64,000 bases of DNA from Klebsiella pneumoniae (GCA_945861635.1 CAMAWH010000004.1:1-64000), one strand, 5' to 3'. Counted from the stretch's first letter, positions 29,001 to 36,626 are shown. Program-made: numbers and translations. The notes: generated from the letters alone by a model not told the origin.

Positions 29001-29121
29001 CCATGGCGCGCATGAGTTCGCCCATTTCTCCACCGCTGGCAAAGATGTTGGCGGTTGGAGCCACGGGGGTGCGAGATTGGGGGGCAGAGGGGGTGCGGGA
29101 GGTACCGCGCTTGGCCGCCAT
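26092..29121 (-). CDS. Hybrid histidine kinase with two kinase cores (PAS-GAF-HK-REC-HK)
   Basis: A 1009-aa cytoplasmic sensor. ATG 29121 has GGAGGG 6 nt before it. Order: PAS-like (about 40-170, RFPMLLWWGPDLVHLYNDGY), GAF (about 185-345), first HisKA (FSNVSHEFRTPLTLV) and ATPase (NLLSNAFKF, DTGTGIPDHELPHVFERFHR, GTGIGLSLVQELV), REC (ILVVDDNADMRAYLERLL, LSDVMMPRMDG), a coiled linker, second HisKA (SYSVSHDLRAPLRAIDGFS) and second ATPase (NLLGNAWKYSS, DNGAGFNAAYADSLFRPFQR, GIGLATVASIIRKHGG). No membrane segment. Both cores keep H, N and G boxes. An internal phosphorelay from the first core to REC and an output via the second core to the Rcp1-like regulator is likely. Confidence 0.93.
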   Translation of the reverse strand: MAAKRGTSRTPSAPQSRTPVAPTANIFASGGEMGELMRAMDWSATKLGPVETWPQSLRTMAGVVLGSRFPMLLWWGPDLVHLYNDGYRPMLTDKHPASLGAPGAQVWSEIWDVVGPMARGVQEGGPATWSDDLQLFITTGAIAEERYFTFSYSPVPGDDGRIGGILGTVQETTAKVQGEREIRMLHALAARAAEVQSEAVARSVCMDVLCSNNADLPFALLYVVNGDGVDGQEGVAALAAASGCGGDPPASKWPLKDVLGAAREIVVGDIASRLGALPCAAGGAQPEHAVVLPLLRAGQSAPFGFLVLGVSPHRVLDDRYRQFFRAAASQVQSVLTAARAYESERRRAESLAEVDRAKTAFFSNVSHEFRTPLTLVLGPIEDALNQRTPTLDGSSLRAMHRNALRLLRLVNSLLDFARIEAGRLQLTFVATDLATLTADLASSFRSLVERAGLRLVIDCPPGLPLIYVDPAQWEKVVLNLLSNAFKFTFHGEITLRLRARADGVELTVTDTGTGIPDHELPHVFERFHRVEGARSRSFEGTGIGLSLVQELVRLHGGTVGVESVAGTGSTFYVSLRTGRAHLPADRIADRAGPLAGAEPYLLEASNWVGADREAQGAPEAPTRALPPPSATDDRTESRRRILVVDDNADMRAYLERLLAPTYDVSLAGDGVDALSAALANPPAMVLSDVMMPRMDGVALVAALRAHPSTRHVPIVLVSARAGEDAMVGGIDTGADDYLVKPFSARDLVARVRTHLSLAEARSQAARIAEELAASRLALLEQVRKKNADLESFSYSVSHDLRAPLRAIDGFSLALQQDYGPSLPAPAMGYLDRVRAATVRMGQLIDDLLALSRLERAVVTPATVDLSAIADEVVADLADREPQRVVDVNIEPGVDATADPHLLRVVMENLLGNAWKYSSGVDVARITFGKDDQGVEPCYFVSDNGAGFNAAYADSLFRPFQRLHTDAEFPGHGIGLATVASIIRKHGGRVWAEGKVGAGATFRWTLPAGA

Positions 29122-29207
29122 CGTAATCCCTCCGGCGAATGTGCTGCTTGGACGATAGCGCACCGCGGGGGGGGAGTCAATGGGCGCGAATTCGCACCCC
29201 GCTCACA

Positions 29208-29631
29208 TCACCTCAACACCGGGGTGAGTTCGAGGTGGCCCAAGCCGCCGTTGCCGCAGCGCTCTTCGAAGGCGATGGCCACTTCGTTGGCGCCGGTCAC
29301 AAAGTGGGATGCGGGGACGACGTGCGGACCCGACGTAGCCCAGCGCGTCGAGGGGTACGGGTAGGGGGGGGGAGCCGATCACGCCGCTGAGGCCGTTGAT
29401 CGTGCTGGGATATCCGATGAACCAGGAGCTGACGCCCCAGTAGATCCCGGTGTCGAGGCCTTCGACGAAGACTTCCAAGGCGTCGTTCACCGTCACCACG
29501 CCCGGATGGTACTTGTCGGTGATTTGGACCGAATGGAAGAAAACCTTCCATCCAACGGCACTTGGCTGCCCAAGTCCCATCGAACGGCAGGATTTCTTCC
29601 AGTCAACGGTTGGGTGTCGCGACAAGCGCAT
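29208..29631 (-). pseudogene. Frameshifted fragment of a secreted beta-rich protein
   Basis: Two frames join into one plausible sequence. The upstream part reads VFFHSVQITDKYHPGVVTVN, LEVFVEGLDTGIYWGVSSWF, INGLSGVIGSPP. It then hits nine C (29364-29372), after which the sensible reading continues in another frame: RWATSGPHVVPASHFVTGAN, EVAIAFEERCGNGGLGHLEL, TPVLR, stop at 29208. Removing one C restores the frame. No start or signal peptide is evident at the 5' end, so the N-terminus is also missing. Looks like the C-terminal domain of a secreted protein. Family unknown. Confidence 0.55.
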
Positions 29632-29734
29632 GTGTTTCCCGCGAGCGCACGGAAGCCGCGTCGTCCACGGCCGGCCCTCCGGTCAGCGTGGCAGGCACGG
29701 CCTTTCGGAGCCTCAGATCGCGGAGGCGCGGTGA

Positions 29735-30298
29735 CTCGGCACGACGTTGACCCTTCGCGACTCTACGATTTCGCTCACGGGACACGACGTTCAGTTGGGC
29801 GGCGGTACCGGTATCTTCGTGCCCCCCGGCTTCCCGACATCCGCGCTTTCCCTGACGCGCACCACCATCGGCCCCCAGCCGTACGCAGCCGTTTGGATAG
29901 GCGGTGCGGGGGCGTACGAGTTGCACGACAACGACCTTTCTGGCAGTCTCGGCATACTCCTCAGCAGCTGGCCGGCCCATGGCAACGCAATCTTTGCGAC
30001 CAACGGCGTGCAGCCCTGGGATGGCGCATATGGCCTGCTCCTGGACGGCAATCGCTTCCACAGCGCATCCGACACGGCGATCTTCCTTCACGACGCTTCG
30101 GCGACTTTTCGCGAGAACATCTTTGACACCAACATCCGCGATGTCGTTCAGCAGCAGTGTGAGGCGCTCACACCGCTGAACCCCGACGCGATCACGGGGA
30201 TCTCAACCGCGCGGGTGTGCACCGGCGGGACGTTGTTGTATGACAATTCTCTGCGGTTCGATGGACTTTTTCTGAGCGAGGCGGGCATTGAGCGGTAG
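29735..30298 (+). pseudogene. C-terminal fragment of a right-handed beta-helix protein
   Basis: The frame opens just after a stop at 29732 without a good start (TTG 29747) and reads beta-helix rungs: TLRDSTISLTGHDVQL, TRTTIGPQPYAAVWIGGAG, YELHDNDLSGSLGILLSS, GLLLDGNRFHSASDTAIFLH, FRENIFDTN. These are typical of pectate-lyase-like or NosD-like surface proteins. The N-terminal part and signal peptide are missing; the preceding 100 bp has hints of the protein in another frame. The fragment ends at a clean stop. Probably decayed; similar in kind to the intact gene at 30442. Confidence 0.5.
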
Positions 30299-30441
30299 CC
30301 CGTGCTTCCCGAAGCCGAGGGATCTCACCTCCCGACGGCTACGCTCCCGCTCACCATGGCCGGACTGCCAACGAAGGTGGCGTGCACCCGAGCATTCGCG
30401 ACCCATCCCCGACCCCTGCTGTTTTCAAGTACACTCCCCCG

Positions 30442-32184
30442 ATGCGCTCCCTTTCCCTCGTCCTCCTCGCCCCCGCCTTCCTCACTGCATGCGAGCCCCA
30501 AACGGAGTTGCTCGCCGAAACACGCGTGGACGTGGACGGCGATCATTACTTCAGTGACGAGGAGTGCAACGATGAAGACGCCTCCGCCCACCCCGGCGCC
30601 ACCGAGGTGTGTGACGGCGTGGACAACGACTGCAACGGCGAAGTCGACGAGGACGTCACCACCGCCTTCTTCATGGACCTCGACGGGGATGGCTATGGCG
30701 ACCCCAAAAACGTCGCAACCTCGTGCGGGGATCCGGTTGCGGGTGCGGTGTCCAACTCCGGGGATTGTGATGATACAACCGTTGATATCTCGCCGCTTGG
30801 AACGGAAGTGTGTGACGGTGTTGACAACGATTGCGATGGATTTCCCGATTGGGGATTGCGGGTTCCGGCGGACTACGAGTTGATTTCGGATGCGGTGACG
30901 CGCGCGCGCGATGGCGAGACGGTGTGTGTGTCGCCGGGCACCTATGTGGATAATATTGACTTTGCCGGCCATGAAGTCCTCGTCGTTGGCCTCGACGGAC
31001 CCGAAACTACGATCATCGACGGCGGCGGCACCGGCCCGGTGGTCAGCTTCGACACCAAGGAGGGCGCGGGCGCCATCCTGCGCGGGTTCACCATCACCGG
31101 CGGCGACGAGGCGATGGGCGCGGGCATTTACATTCGCAACGCCGACCCAACATTGGAGAATCTCATCATCGATGGCAACGTCTGCTACACGTCGACGACC
31201 TACTGTTACGGCACCGGAATCTATGCGGAAGACAGCTACTTCTCGCTCACCGACAGCCGCGTCTCCAACAACATTCAGTCGTCGTCCTACGCCTACTATC
31301 CCTACAATTACGGGGCAGGCGTGTTCTTGTCCCGCTCGGACGCCGAATTCGAGAATGTGGAAATCTCCGGCAATACAGTGCTGCCGGTCAACAACAGTTA
31401 CTACGGTGCGGCGTATGGGGTGGGGGTGTATGTGTCCGCGTCTTCCCCCTATGCATCGGGGCTCACCGTGTCCGGCAATTACGTGGACGGCAGTGATGCC
31501 TACGGGTGGTACACCTACGGCGTCGGGATGCTGTTCATGTACGGCGGCGGGTATTTCGACCACCTCGTCGTCGCGGACAATTGGGGCACCGGCTACGTTG
31601 TAGGGGGCGGCGGCATGTTTCTGCAAAGCTATTATCTGCCGCCCGAGTTTACCAACGCGATCATCGCCAACAACCACGTCGGTGACGCGGCCAGCTCGTA
31701 TGCCTACGGGGGTGCGTTTCATGCGTACTACACCACGGCAACGTTCGAAAACGTGGATTTTGTTGGAAATTCCGCGACGGGCGCGTACGCCGTGGGAGGG
31801 CAGGGCTACTTCTCCTACTATTCGGCGCTCCACGTGAATAATTCGTCGTTCTGGGGTGGAGAGGCGACCAGCACCAACGCGGGTGGTGGAGGCGCTCTGA
31901 CCTATGACACGGGGTACGCGCCGGGCGTGAGCACGTTCACGTATTGCAGCTTCTCCAATAATGGGGAAACGCCGTTTGTAAGTGTCAGCACCCCCGTGGG
32001 AGTGTCGGGAACGATCGAAGGCGATCCGAAGTATGCCTCGGTGGCCGCCGAGTCTGCGCTCGATTGGGACCTGACTCTTGGGTCGGGCTCCGACCTCATC
32101 GACGCTGGGGATCCAAGTCTGGAGGATGCCGACGGCTCGTTGAGCGATATCGGCGCGATGGGCGGGCCTGGGGGCGGGTGGTAA
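30442..32184 (+). CDS. MopE-motif lipoprotein with beta-helix domain
   Basis: A 580-aa lipoprotein. ATG 30442 gives signal MRSLSLVLLAPAFLTAC (Cys 17). A TACACT box ends 6 nt before the ATG, so the mRNA may be nearly leaderless. Residues 30-145 hold two MopE-type metal-binding units (CNDEDASAHPGATEVCDGVD, CDDTTVDISPLGTEVCDGVD) with paired Cys. From about 150 there is a right-handed beta-helix (GTYVDNIDFAGHEVLVVGLD, GAILRGFTITGGDEAMGAGI, rungs rich in Tyr, Ser and Asn) to the C-terminal DLIDAGDPSLEDADGSLSDI. Such proteins are surface adhesins or polysaccharide-active; no lyase residues can be assigned. It ends 2 nt before the left inverted repeat of the HNH element. Confidence 0.85.
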   Translation: MRSLSLVLLAPAFLTACEPQTELLAETRVDVDGDHYFSDEECNDEDASAHPGATEVCDGVDNDCNGEVDEDVTTAFFMDLDGDGYGDPKNVATSCGDPVAGAVSNSGDCDDTTVDISPLGTEVCDGVDNDCDGFPDWGLRVPADYELISDAVTRARDGETVCVSPGTYVDNIDFAGHEVLVVGLDGPETTIIDGGGTGPVVSFDTKEGAGAILRGFTITGGDEAMGAGIYIRNADPTLENLIIDGNVCYTSTTYCYGTGIYAEDSYFSLTDSRVSNNIQSSSYAYYPYNYGAGVFLSRSDAEFENVEISGNTVLPVNNSYYGAAYGVGVYVSASSPYASGLTVSGNYVDGSDAYGWYTYGVGMLFMYGGGYFDHLVVADNWGTGYVVGGGGMFLQSYYLPPEFTNAIIANNHVGDAASSYAYGGAFHAYYTTATFENVDFVGNSATGAYAVGGQGYFSYYSALHVNNSSFWGGEATSTNAGGGGALTYDTGYAPGVSTFTYCSFSNNGETPFVSVSTPVGVSGTIEGDPKYASVAAESALDWDLTLGSGSDLIDAGDPSLEDADGSLSDIGAMGGPGGGW

Positions 32185-32186
32185 GG

Positions 32187-32201
32187 CATAGGCGCTAACA
32201 T
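32187..32201 (+). repeat. Left terminal inverted repeat of the HNH element
   Basis: CATAGGCGCTAACAT, beginning 3 nt after the stop codon of the MopE/beta-helix gene. Exact complement of 33738-33752. Confidence 0.7.
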
Positions 32202-32581
32202 TCTGCCACCCACGTTCCGGCCGGCATCCGCTGACGTTTTCGACGTCGTGTAGGTTCTACGATGTGTTTTTGCCAGTCGGTGCGCGTCCGCGGTGGCGTC
32301 CTCAGACGGACGGGTCCGGCGTTGGCGGGCCGGCGGCAGGTGGACAGCGACCGTACGATGATCGTGGATCACATCTCCCCTTCCTCAGTTTCTACCGTTG
32401 GTTTCCGGAGGTGTCCGGAGGTGGTCGGGTGCGTCGTAAGCCGCCGATCGTTTGACCCACGTGGGCCACCGCGAACTTTATTTTTCCTGGCCTCCACCGC
32501 CAAAAACGCCCGGTCACGGGGCGCCAACCGCGCCCGTTTGGCGGCGTCGCGCGGAAGGGGGCTCCCGGCCTCGATGCGCGT
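32202..32581. other. Non-coding left part of the HNH element
   Basis: About 380 bp between the left inverted repeat and the HNH coding region. Short open frames exist in all phases but no start with a ribosome binding site is convincing. The last part may contain the true N-terminal codons of the HNH gene, read in frame from about 32540 without any ATG, GTG or TTG. Confidence 0.4.
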
Positions 32582-32623
32582 CTGGTCGCCGCTCGCAAAG
32601 TACAACGCGGCGCGGAGCAGCGT

Positions 32624-33628
32624 TTGGCGATTCTGCTCGCCGAGCTGGCCGATACGGGCGGTCACCGACTTCTCGGGTACGCATCCATCGAGCAGTACGC
32701 GATGGCGGCGCTCGAATTGACGTCTCGGATAGCCCGAGATCTTTTGCGCATCGGAAGGAGCATGCCGGAGTTACCCAGACTGAACGCGGCACTCGCGGCC
32801 GGTGAGGTGGATTGGACGAAAGCAAGAGAGGTGGTTCGCGTCGCGACCGCAGAAACCGACGCTTCGTGGACGGAGCGCGCCAAAACGATGTCCGCTCGCG
32901 TGATCGAGCGCAAGGTTGCCGCCGCCCGCATCGGAGATCCCGCACCGACCGGCGATGCCGACCCCGAATTACGCCCCGCGCGTGCTCGGCACTCCTTTGA
33001 GATGGAGGCCGCGGACGCCGAAGTTCTGTACCAGGCGCTCGCCCTGCTGCGCGCTCGTCGCGATCTCGGGCGCGAGGAGATCGACGACGGCGTACTCCTC
33101 GCGTGCATGGCGCGCCAACTCATCGCGACTGCCGATCCCGCAGACACGGCCAACGCAACGGCGGAGTCCCCCACCGGCGAACGCTATCGAATCGTCCTTC
33201 AACAGTGTCCCTCCTGCCAGCGATTTGACGCTCCCGACGCCGAGGTGTCCGAGACAATCGCCGCGGAGGGGGCCTGCGACGCCGAGATCATCGACATGCG
33301 GCCGGGGCCGAACGAAGGTCACGCGACCCGCGCGATTCCACCGGTTCTCCGCAGGAAGGTGTTGCACCGAGCCGGTTGGACATGCGAGGTACCGGCCTGT
33401 CGAAATCGACTGTGGTTGGATGTTCACCACACGGAGCCCTGGGTCGAGTGTCGGAGGCACGACGTTGGCAAACGGCTGGTGGTCTGCGGCGCCCATCATC
33501 GAGCGATCCACAACGGGTTTTTGTCGGTGTCGGTGCAGCCGGATGGCCGCGTGGCCGTCGGGCACGCGGACGGGCGGACGTCGGTCGGGCCGGCGCGGGA
33601 TGTGCGGGGAACGATGTCCGTCCGATGA
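32624..33628 (+). CDS. DUF222-type HNH endonuclease
   Basis: About 334 aa from TTG 32624. The N-terminal 200 residues are the helical DUF222 domain (HRLLGYASIEQYAMAALELT, ARDLLRIGRSMPELPRLNAA, GEVDWTKAREVVRVATAETD). The C-terminal 90 residues are an HNH nuclease: VLHRAGWTCEVPACRNRLWL, DVHHTEPW, GKRLVVCGAHHRAIHNGFL, with the Cys pairs for structural zinc and the catalytic His pair. It probably nicks or cuts DNA. The real start is uncertain: in-frame sequence upstream (LVAARKVQRGAEQR) fits the family but holds only a CTG at 32582. It is the sole gene between the 15-bp inverted repeats and may mobilise the element. Confidence 0.85.
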   Translation: MAILLAELADTGGHRLLGYASIEQYAMAALELTSRIARDLLRIGRSMPELPRLNAALAAGEVDWTKAREVVRVATAETDASWTERAKTMSARVIERKVAAARIGDPAPTGDADPELRPARARHSFEMEAADAEVLYQALALLRARRDLGREEIDDGVLLACMARQLIATADPADTANATAESPTGERYRIVLQQCPSCQRFDAPDAEVSETIAAEGACDAEIIDMRPGPNEGHATRAIPPVLRRKVLHRAGWTCEVPACRNRLWLDVHHTEPWVECRRHDVGKRLVVCGAHHRAIHNGFLSVSVQPDGRVAVGHADGRTSVGPARDVRGTMSVR

Positions 33629-33737
33629 CCAAGCGCACCACGTCCACGAACGAGGGGTGTCCGCGGGCGATCCCCGATCAGAACGGGGGGGCGGTGTGCA
33701 ACCTTCAACGCCTCCCACCGCGCTTGACGTGTCAGGT

Positions 33738-33752
33738 ATGTTAGCGCCTATG
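33738..33752 (-). repeat. Right terminal inverted repeat of the HNH element
   Basis: ATGTTAGCGCCTATG, exact complement of the left repeat at 32187-32201. It is followed at once by GGG and a nine-C tract (33756-33764) just after the stop of the next minus-strand gene. Confidence 0.7.
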
Positions 33753-33765
33753 GGGCCCCCCCCCG

Positions 33766-34065
33766 TCAGGGCACAACGAACGCGATGACAACCACGACGG
33801 TTACCACCGGCCAGAAGCATCTCCACGCCCACGGTCCCAGCGCCGGCCACCGCCATCCCGCAGCACCGGCAAGCACTCCCCACCATGCCGCCGTGGCCGC
33901 GCGCCAGTAGTACGCGATGTGCTCCGTCGCGCCGATGGTCCGCGGGTCCGACTCCCCGACGAATGAGAATGCAAGGCGATGGAATGCGTAGCCAAGGATG
34001 GCCGCCTCGGCAAACATCAGCGCCGCGGCTATGACGGGGCGGCCGAGCGGTGCGGGGTCCCTCAC
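33766..34065 (-). CDS. Small membrane protein, last gene of radical SAM operon
   Basis: A 99-aa protein from GTG 34065, whose GTGA overlaps the radical SAM stop, so it is translationally coupled. Three hydrophobic segments are seen: RPVIAAALMFAEAAILGYAF, YYWRAATAAWWGVLAGAAGW and FWPVVTVVVVIAFVVP at the very C-terminus. No motif identifies its role. Coupling suggests it works with the radical SAM protein, which itself has an N-terminal hydrophobic helix. The 3' end lies 14 bp from the inverted repeat of the HNH element. Confidence 0.65.
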   Translation of the reverse strand: MRDPAPLGRPVIAAALMFAEAAILGYAFHRLAFSFVGESDPRTIGATEHIAYYWRAATAAWWGVLAGAAGWRWPALGPWAWRCFWPVVTVVVVIAFVVP

Positions 34066-35222
34066 GCGCCGGCCGCCGCGACCACCATCGGACACTCGGG
34101 GTCCGGACGGAACAATTCGCCGGTAAGGTGGCGGGCCACGGCATGACAGCCGCCGCGACACAGGCGCTGCCACCGGCAAGAGCCGCAGGGCTCCGCCGTG
34201 ACGCCGGCTCGCCACCGCCCATCGACCGCTTCCGGCACGAAGCTGCACGGGTGCACCGCTCCCGAAACATCGACGCTGACGAGATCATCGCCACCGTGGC
34301 ACCCGAGGATGCTGAACTGCCGCATGCGCTCGGGGTCCACGCCGTGCGCGGCAAGCCAGGGCACCATCGAGCAATCGATGCGGAAGTCCACGGTTGGGTA
34401 CTCGACGATCATGGCTTGCATGCGCGGCCAGACGGTCCGCACCTCGGTGTCCGTCAGCCGACGCGCCGCGTAGGCCGCAACGGCACGACCGACCGGCTTC
34501 AACCGCAGGAGTTGGACATCCCGCGCACCGGCCGCAATCGCGACGGCCACGGTGTCCTCCAGCGTTGCGAGCGTCATCCGGTCGAGCACAAGGTTGATGC
34601 CGACGCGGCGCCGCGTGTTGGCGCTCTCCTCACTCAAACGGCGAATCGCGGCCAGCGCGGGCGCCGCGCCGTCGTATCCGCGGGCATGTCGAAACGTCTC
34701 CCCGAGACCGTCCAGCGAGACGTTGACCTGCTCGAAGACCCTGGCCCCATCGAGGTTTCCGAGACCCGATGTCGTCATCCCGATGGTCAGGCCGGCGTCG
34801 TGGGCCGCCCGCGCAATGCCGGGCAGGTCAGGGTGGCGAAGCGACTCGCCGCCGCCGACCGCGACGTGCATCACGCCGGCGTCGGCCAGCTGTTGAAATC
34901 GCTCCGAAATCGTCGCGACGGATACATGCTCGCCATCGGCCGTTGGCTCGATGTGGCAGGACGGGCAGGGCAGGGAACAGGCGCGGGTCACCTGAACATG
35001 GGCTTCGACCGGGCCTCCCCGGTTGGCTGCGCCTGCTGCGTCAACGCCTTCTGCGTCAACGCCCCCGCCGTCGATCGGGCGCGTGCGGACCAACGCGGGG
35101 GGATCGTCGGTGCTGCTCGTTGCTCCGCCTCCGGGGTCGCGACGGGTCCGACGCGCTTCCCACGCCTCCGCGGCGACCCATAGCGTCGCAACCGCCGCCT
35201 GCGTCCACACCAGCACGTTCAC
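34062..35222 (-). CDS. Membrane-anchored radical SAM/SPASM protein
   Basis: About 386 aa from GTG 35222. Residues 1-20 are a hydrophobic helix (VNVLVWTQAAVATLWVAAEA). The radical SAM cluster motif is CSLPCPSC (C82, C86, C89), followed by MHVAVGGGESLRHPDL and NVSLDGLGETFRHARGYDGA. The C-terminal SPASM-type region is Cys-rich (SILGCHGG, VHPCSF, EPCGSCRWQRLCRGGCHAVA), able to bind auxiliary 4Fe-4S clusters. SPASM proteins commonly modify peptides (RiPP maturation) or act as anaerobic sulfatase-maturating enzymes. No short precursor peptide is visible nearby, so substrate is unknown. A longer upstream frame is antisense-like and rejected. Confidence 0.85.
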   Translation of the reverse strand: MNVLVWTQAAVATLWVAAEAWEARRTRRDPGGGATSSTDDPPALVRTRPIDGGGVDAEGVDAAGAANRGGPVEAHVQVTRACSLPCPSCHIEPTADGEHVSVATISERFQQLADAGVMHVAVGGGESLRHPDLPGIARAAHDAGLTIGMTTSGLGNLDGARVFEQVNVSLDGLGETFRHARGYDGAAPALAAIRRLSEESANTRRRVGINLVLDRMTLATLEDTVAVAIAAGARDVQLLRLKPVGRAVAAYAARRLTDTEVRTVWPRMQAMIVEYPTVDFRIDCSMVPWLAAHGVDPERMRQFSILGCHGGDDLVSVDVSGAVHPCSFVPEAVDGRWRAGVTAEPCGSCRWQRLCRGGCHAVARHLTGELFRPDPECPMVVAAAGA

Positions 35223-35281
35223 GACGTTGCCAAGCGATGAACAGTTTGGCGAGCGTCCGAGTCGAATCGACGAGATTGCCC

Positions 35282-36088
35282 TCACCCGATCCCCAGGGAT
35301 GGAAACCAACCATTCCACCACGCCATCGCCGCCACCGCGCCCAGGGTGCCGGGTGCCGCGACCCATGCCGGCGCCCTGCCCGCGGCAAGTACGGCCCCGC
35401 TCACGACGGCGGCCATCGCCCCGAAACCGGCCACCAACGACGAATCCCACACGGCCGCGAACACCATGGGGACGCCGCCGACCAACAAACCTGCCATTCG
35501 CGCCGACCGCCAGCGCCAACGACCGACGCCGTTCACCACCGACGCAAGCGTCGTAATCGCGTACACGCTTGCCAGTGACGCGCTCGCGGCGGCAATCCGA
35601 CGCCGGGTGCGATCCCGCCTCGCTTCTTCCGCGCGCTCGCGGAGCCACGCGGTGTCGGACGGCGGCGCAATCAGTGCGGCCCGCGAAACGTCACCCGTCC
35701 GCATGGCCTCCACCGCGAGCCAACTCCGAAGCGCGTCGGCCGCCGGGCCGTTTGGATTCGAAGCCAGCGCCGCTTCGACGCGCAGCCGCGCTGTGGTCTC
35801 CCCGATGATCGCTCGCTCCGCACGCACACGCGCCAGTGCGGCAAACCCCGCATAGTTGTCCGCGGCTTGCGACGAAAGCACCGCTGCTCGGGCCGCACAA
35901 TATCGCCGGTCGGGATCGGCGCCCGTCGCGACACATCGTTCGTAGGCCGCGAGCGCCGCGGCAAAATCGTACGCGCGCGCTGCGTCATCCGCCGCCGCTC
36001 GATCGTTCGCCGTTGCCCACGCGCATGGCACCCCCGCGAACGGCACCCCCCATAATGGCGCCAAAAGCAGGACGAGCGGCGCAATCAC
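35282..36088 (-). CDS. Membrane protein with N-terminal helical-repeat domain
   Basis: About 268 aa from GTG 36088 (a longer start at 36148 would overlap the upstream gene). A signal-type helix (VIAPLVLLLAPLWGVPFAGV) is followed by an Ala-rich TPR-like region (RAYDFAAALAAYERCVATG, ARLRVEAALASNPNGPAADA) and then four hydrophobic helices (YAITTLASVVNGVG, MAGLLVGGVPMVFAAVW, FGAMAAVVSGAVLAAG, PGTLGAVAAMAWWNGWF). Sits 16 nt after the SRPBCC gene and 59 nt before the radical SAM gene on the same strand. Function unknown. Confidence 0.6.
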   Translation of the reverse strand: MIAPLVLLLAPLWGVPFAGVPCAWATANDRAAADDAARAYDFAAALAAYERCVATGADPDRRYCAARAAVLSSQAADNYAGFAALARVRAERAIIGETTARLRVEAALASNPNGPAADALRSWLAVEAMRTGDVSRAALIAPPSDTAWLRERAEEARRDRTRRRIAAASASLASVYAITTLASVVNGVGRWRWRSARMAGLLVGGVPMVFAAVWDSSLVAGFGAMAAVVSGAVLAAGRAPAWVAAPGTLGAVAAMAWWNGWFPSLGIG

Positions 36089-36104
36089 CCCGGCGCGCCG
36101 GTTG

Positions 36105-36605
36105 TCACGGCGCCGCCGCCGCCAGCGCATCGAGCGTGGCCGACGCACAGCGCTCCCATTCGGGCTTCACCGTCTCGAAATAGTACGCCTTGAACGGCCA
36201 GGGCGGCGGGTTGATCGGCGTCAGCCACGTAATGTGCGTACCCGCGCCGGTGGGGCTGGGCGCAAAGCTCCACCGCGTGATGAACCCGCGATTACCGGCG
36301 TGATCGAGATCGACGCGGCGTCCGGGTTCCACGTTGGTCACGGTCATGAGCAACGTGCGGTGCAACGCGGCGAGGTCGTATCGAACCGTGGCCGACGCAC
36401 CTTCGCCTTCCGAGCGCGGCGCCATTTCCCACTTGCCAACGCACGTTACCGGCGTGATGCCCTTCAGCTTGTTGAGGTCCATGATGAACCCCTGCAAGGC
36501 TTCGGGCGAGCCCGGTAAGTCCCGCTCTACGCGGATGTCCGGGTTCACCGTGTCCCATTTCCCAGCCAGGGCAATCGAGGCAGCGAGCATCCACATCGCC
36601 GCCAT
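36105..36605 (-). CDS. Exported SRPBCC-family protein
   Basis: A 166-aa protein with a short signal (MAAMWMLAASIALAGK). The rest is the helix-grip fold of polyketide cyclase/START-like proteins: VERDLPGSPEALQGFIMDLN, CVGKWEMAP, TVTNVEPGRRVDLDHAGNRG, TRWSFAPSPTGAGTHITWLT, and a C-terminal helix. The motif VERDLPGSPEA is the family's usual opening. It heads the four-gene minus-strand operon with the membrane protein, radical SAM and small membrane protein. Ligand unknown. Confidence 0.75.
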   Translation of the reverse strand: MAAMWMLAASIALAGKWDTVNPDIRVERDLPGSPEALQGFIMDLNKLKGITPVTCVGKWEMAPRSEGEGASATVRYDLAALHRTLLMTVTNVEPGRRVDLDHAGNRGFITRWSFAPSPTGAGTHITWLTPINPPPWPFKAYYFETVKPEWERCASATLDALAAAAP

Positions 36606-36626
36606 CTAACGCGCTATGCTCCCGGG

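Larger units (their letters stand above)
32187..33752. mobile_element. 1.57-kb element with 15-bp terminal inverted repeats and HNH gene
   Basis: CATAGGCGCTAACAT at 32187-32201 recurs as its exact complement at 33738-33752, and similarity continues inward (5 of the next 8 bases). The pair bounds the DUF222-HNH gene and nothing else. The element lies exactly between the 3' ends of two convergent genes, as expected of an insertion tolerated in a gap. Possible target duplication is no more than GG. DUF222-HNH proteins are the coding part of the 13E12 repeat family of mycobacteria, itself thought mobile. I infer a mobile unit; a second copy elsewhere would prove it. Confidence 0.5.

Noticed and set aside
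32262..32720. Possible separate gene at the start of the HNH element
   Set aside because: No recognisable protein, no ribosome binding site, and it overlaps the DUF222 coding region in another frame.
33756..33764. Third nine-C tract as another frameshift site
   Set aside because: It lies just outside the coding region, after the stop of the small membrane-protein gene, so it cannot shift a frame.
34249..35648. Extended N-terminus of the radical SAM protein up to 35648
   Set aside because: The extension overlaps the upstream membrane-protein gene out of frame and is low-complexity; GTG 35222 gives a sensible membrane helix.
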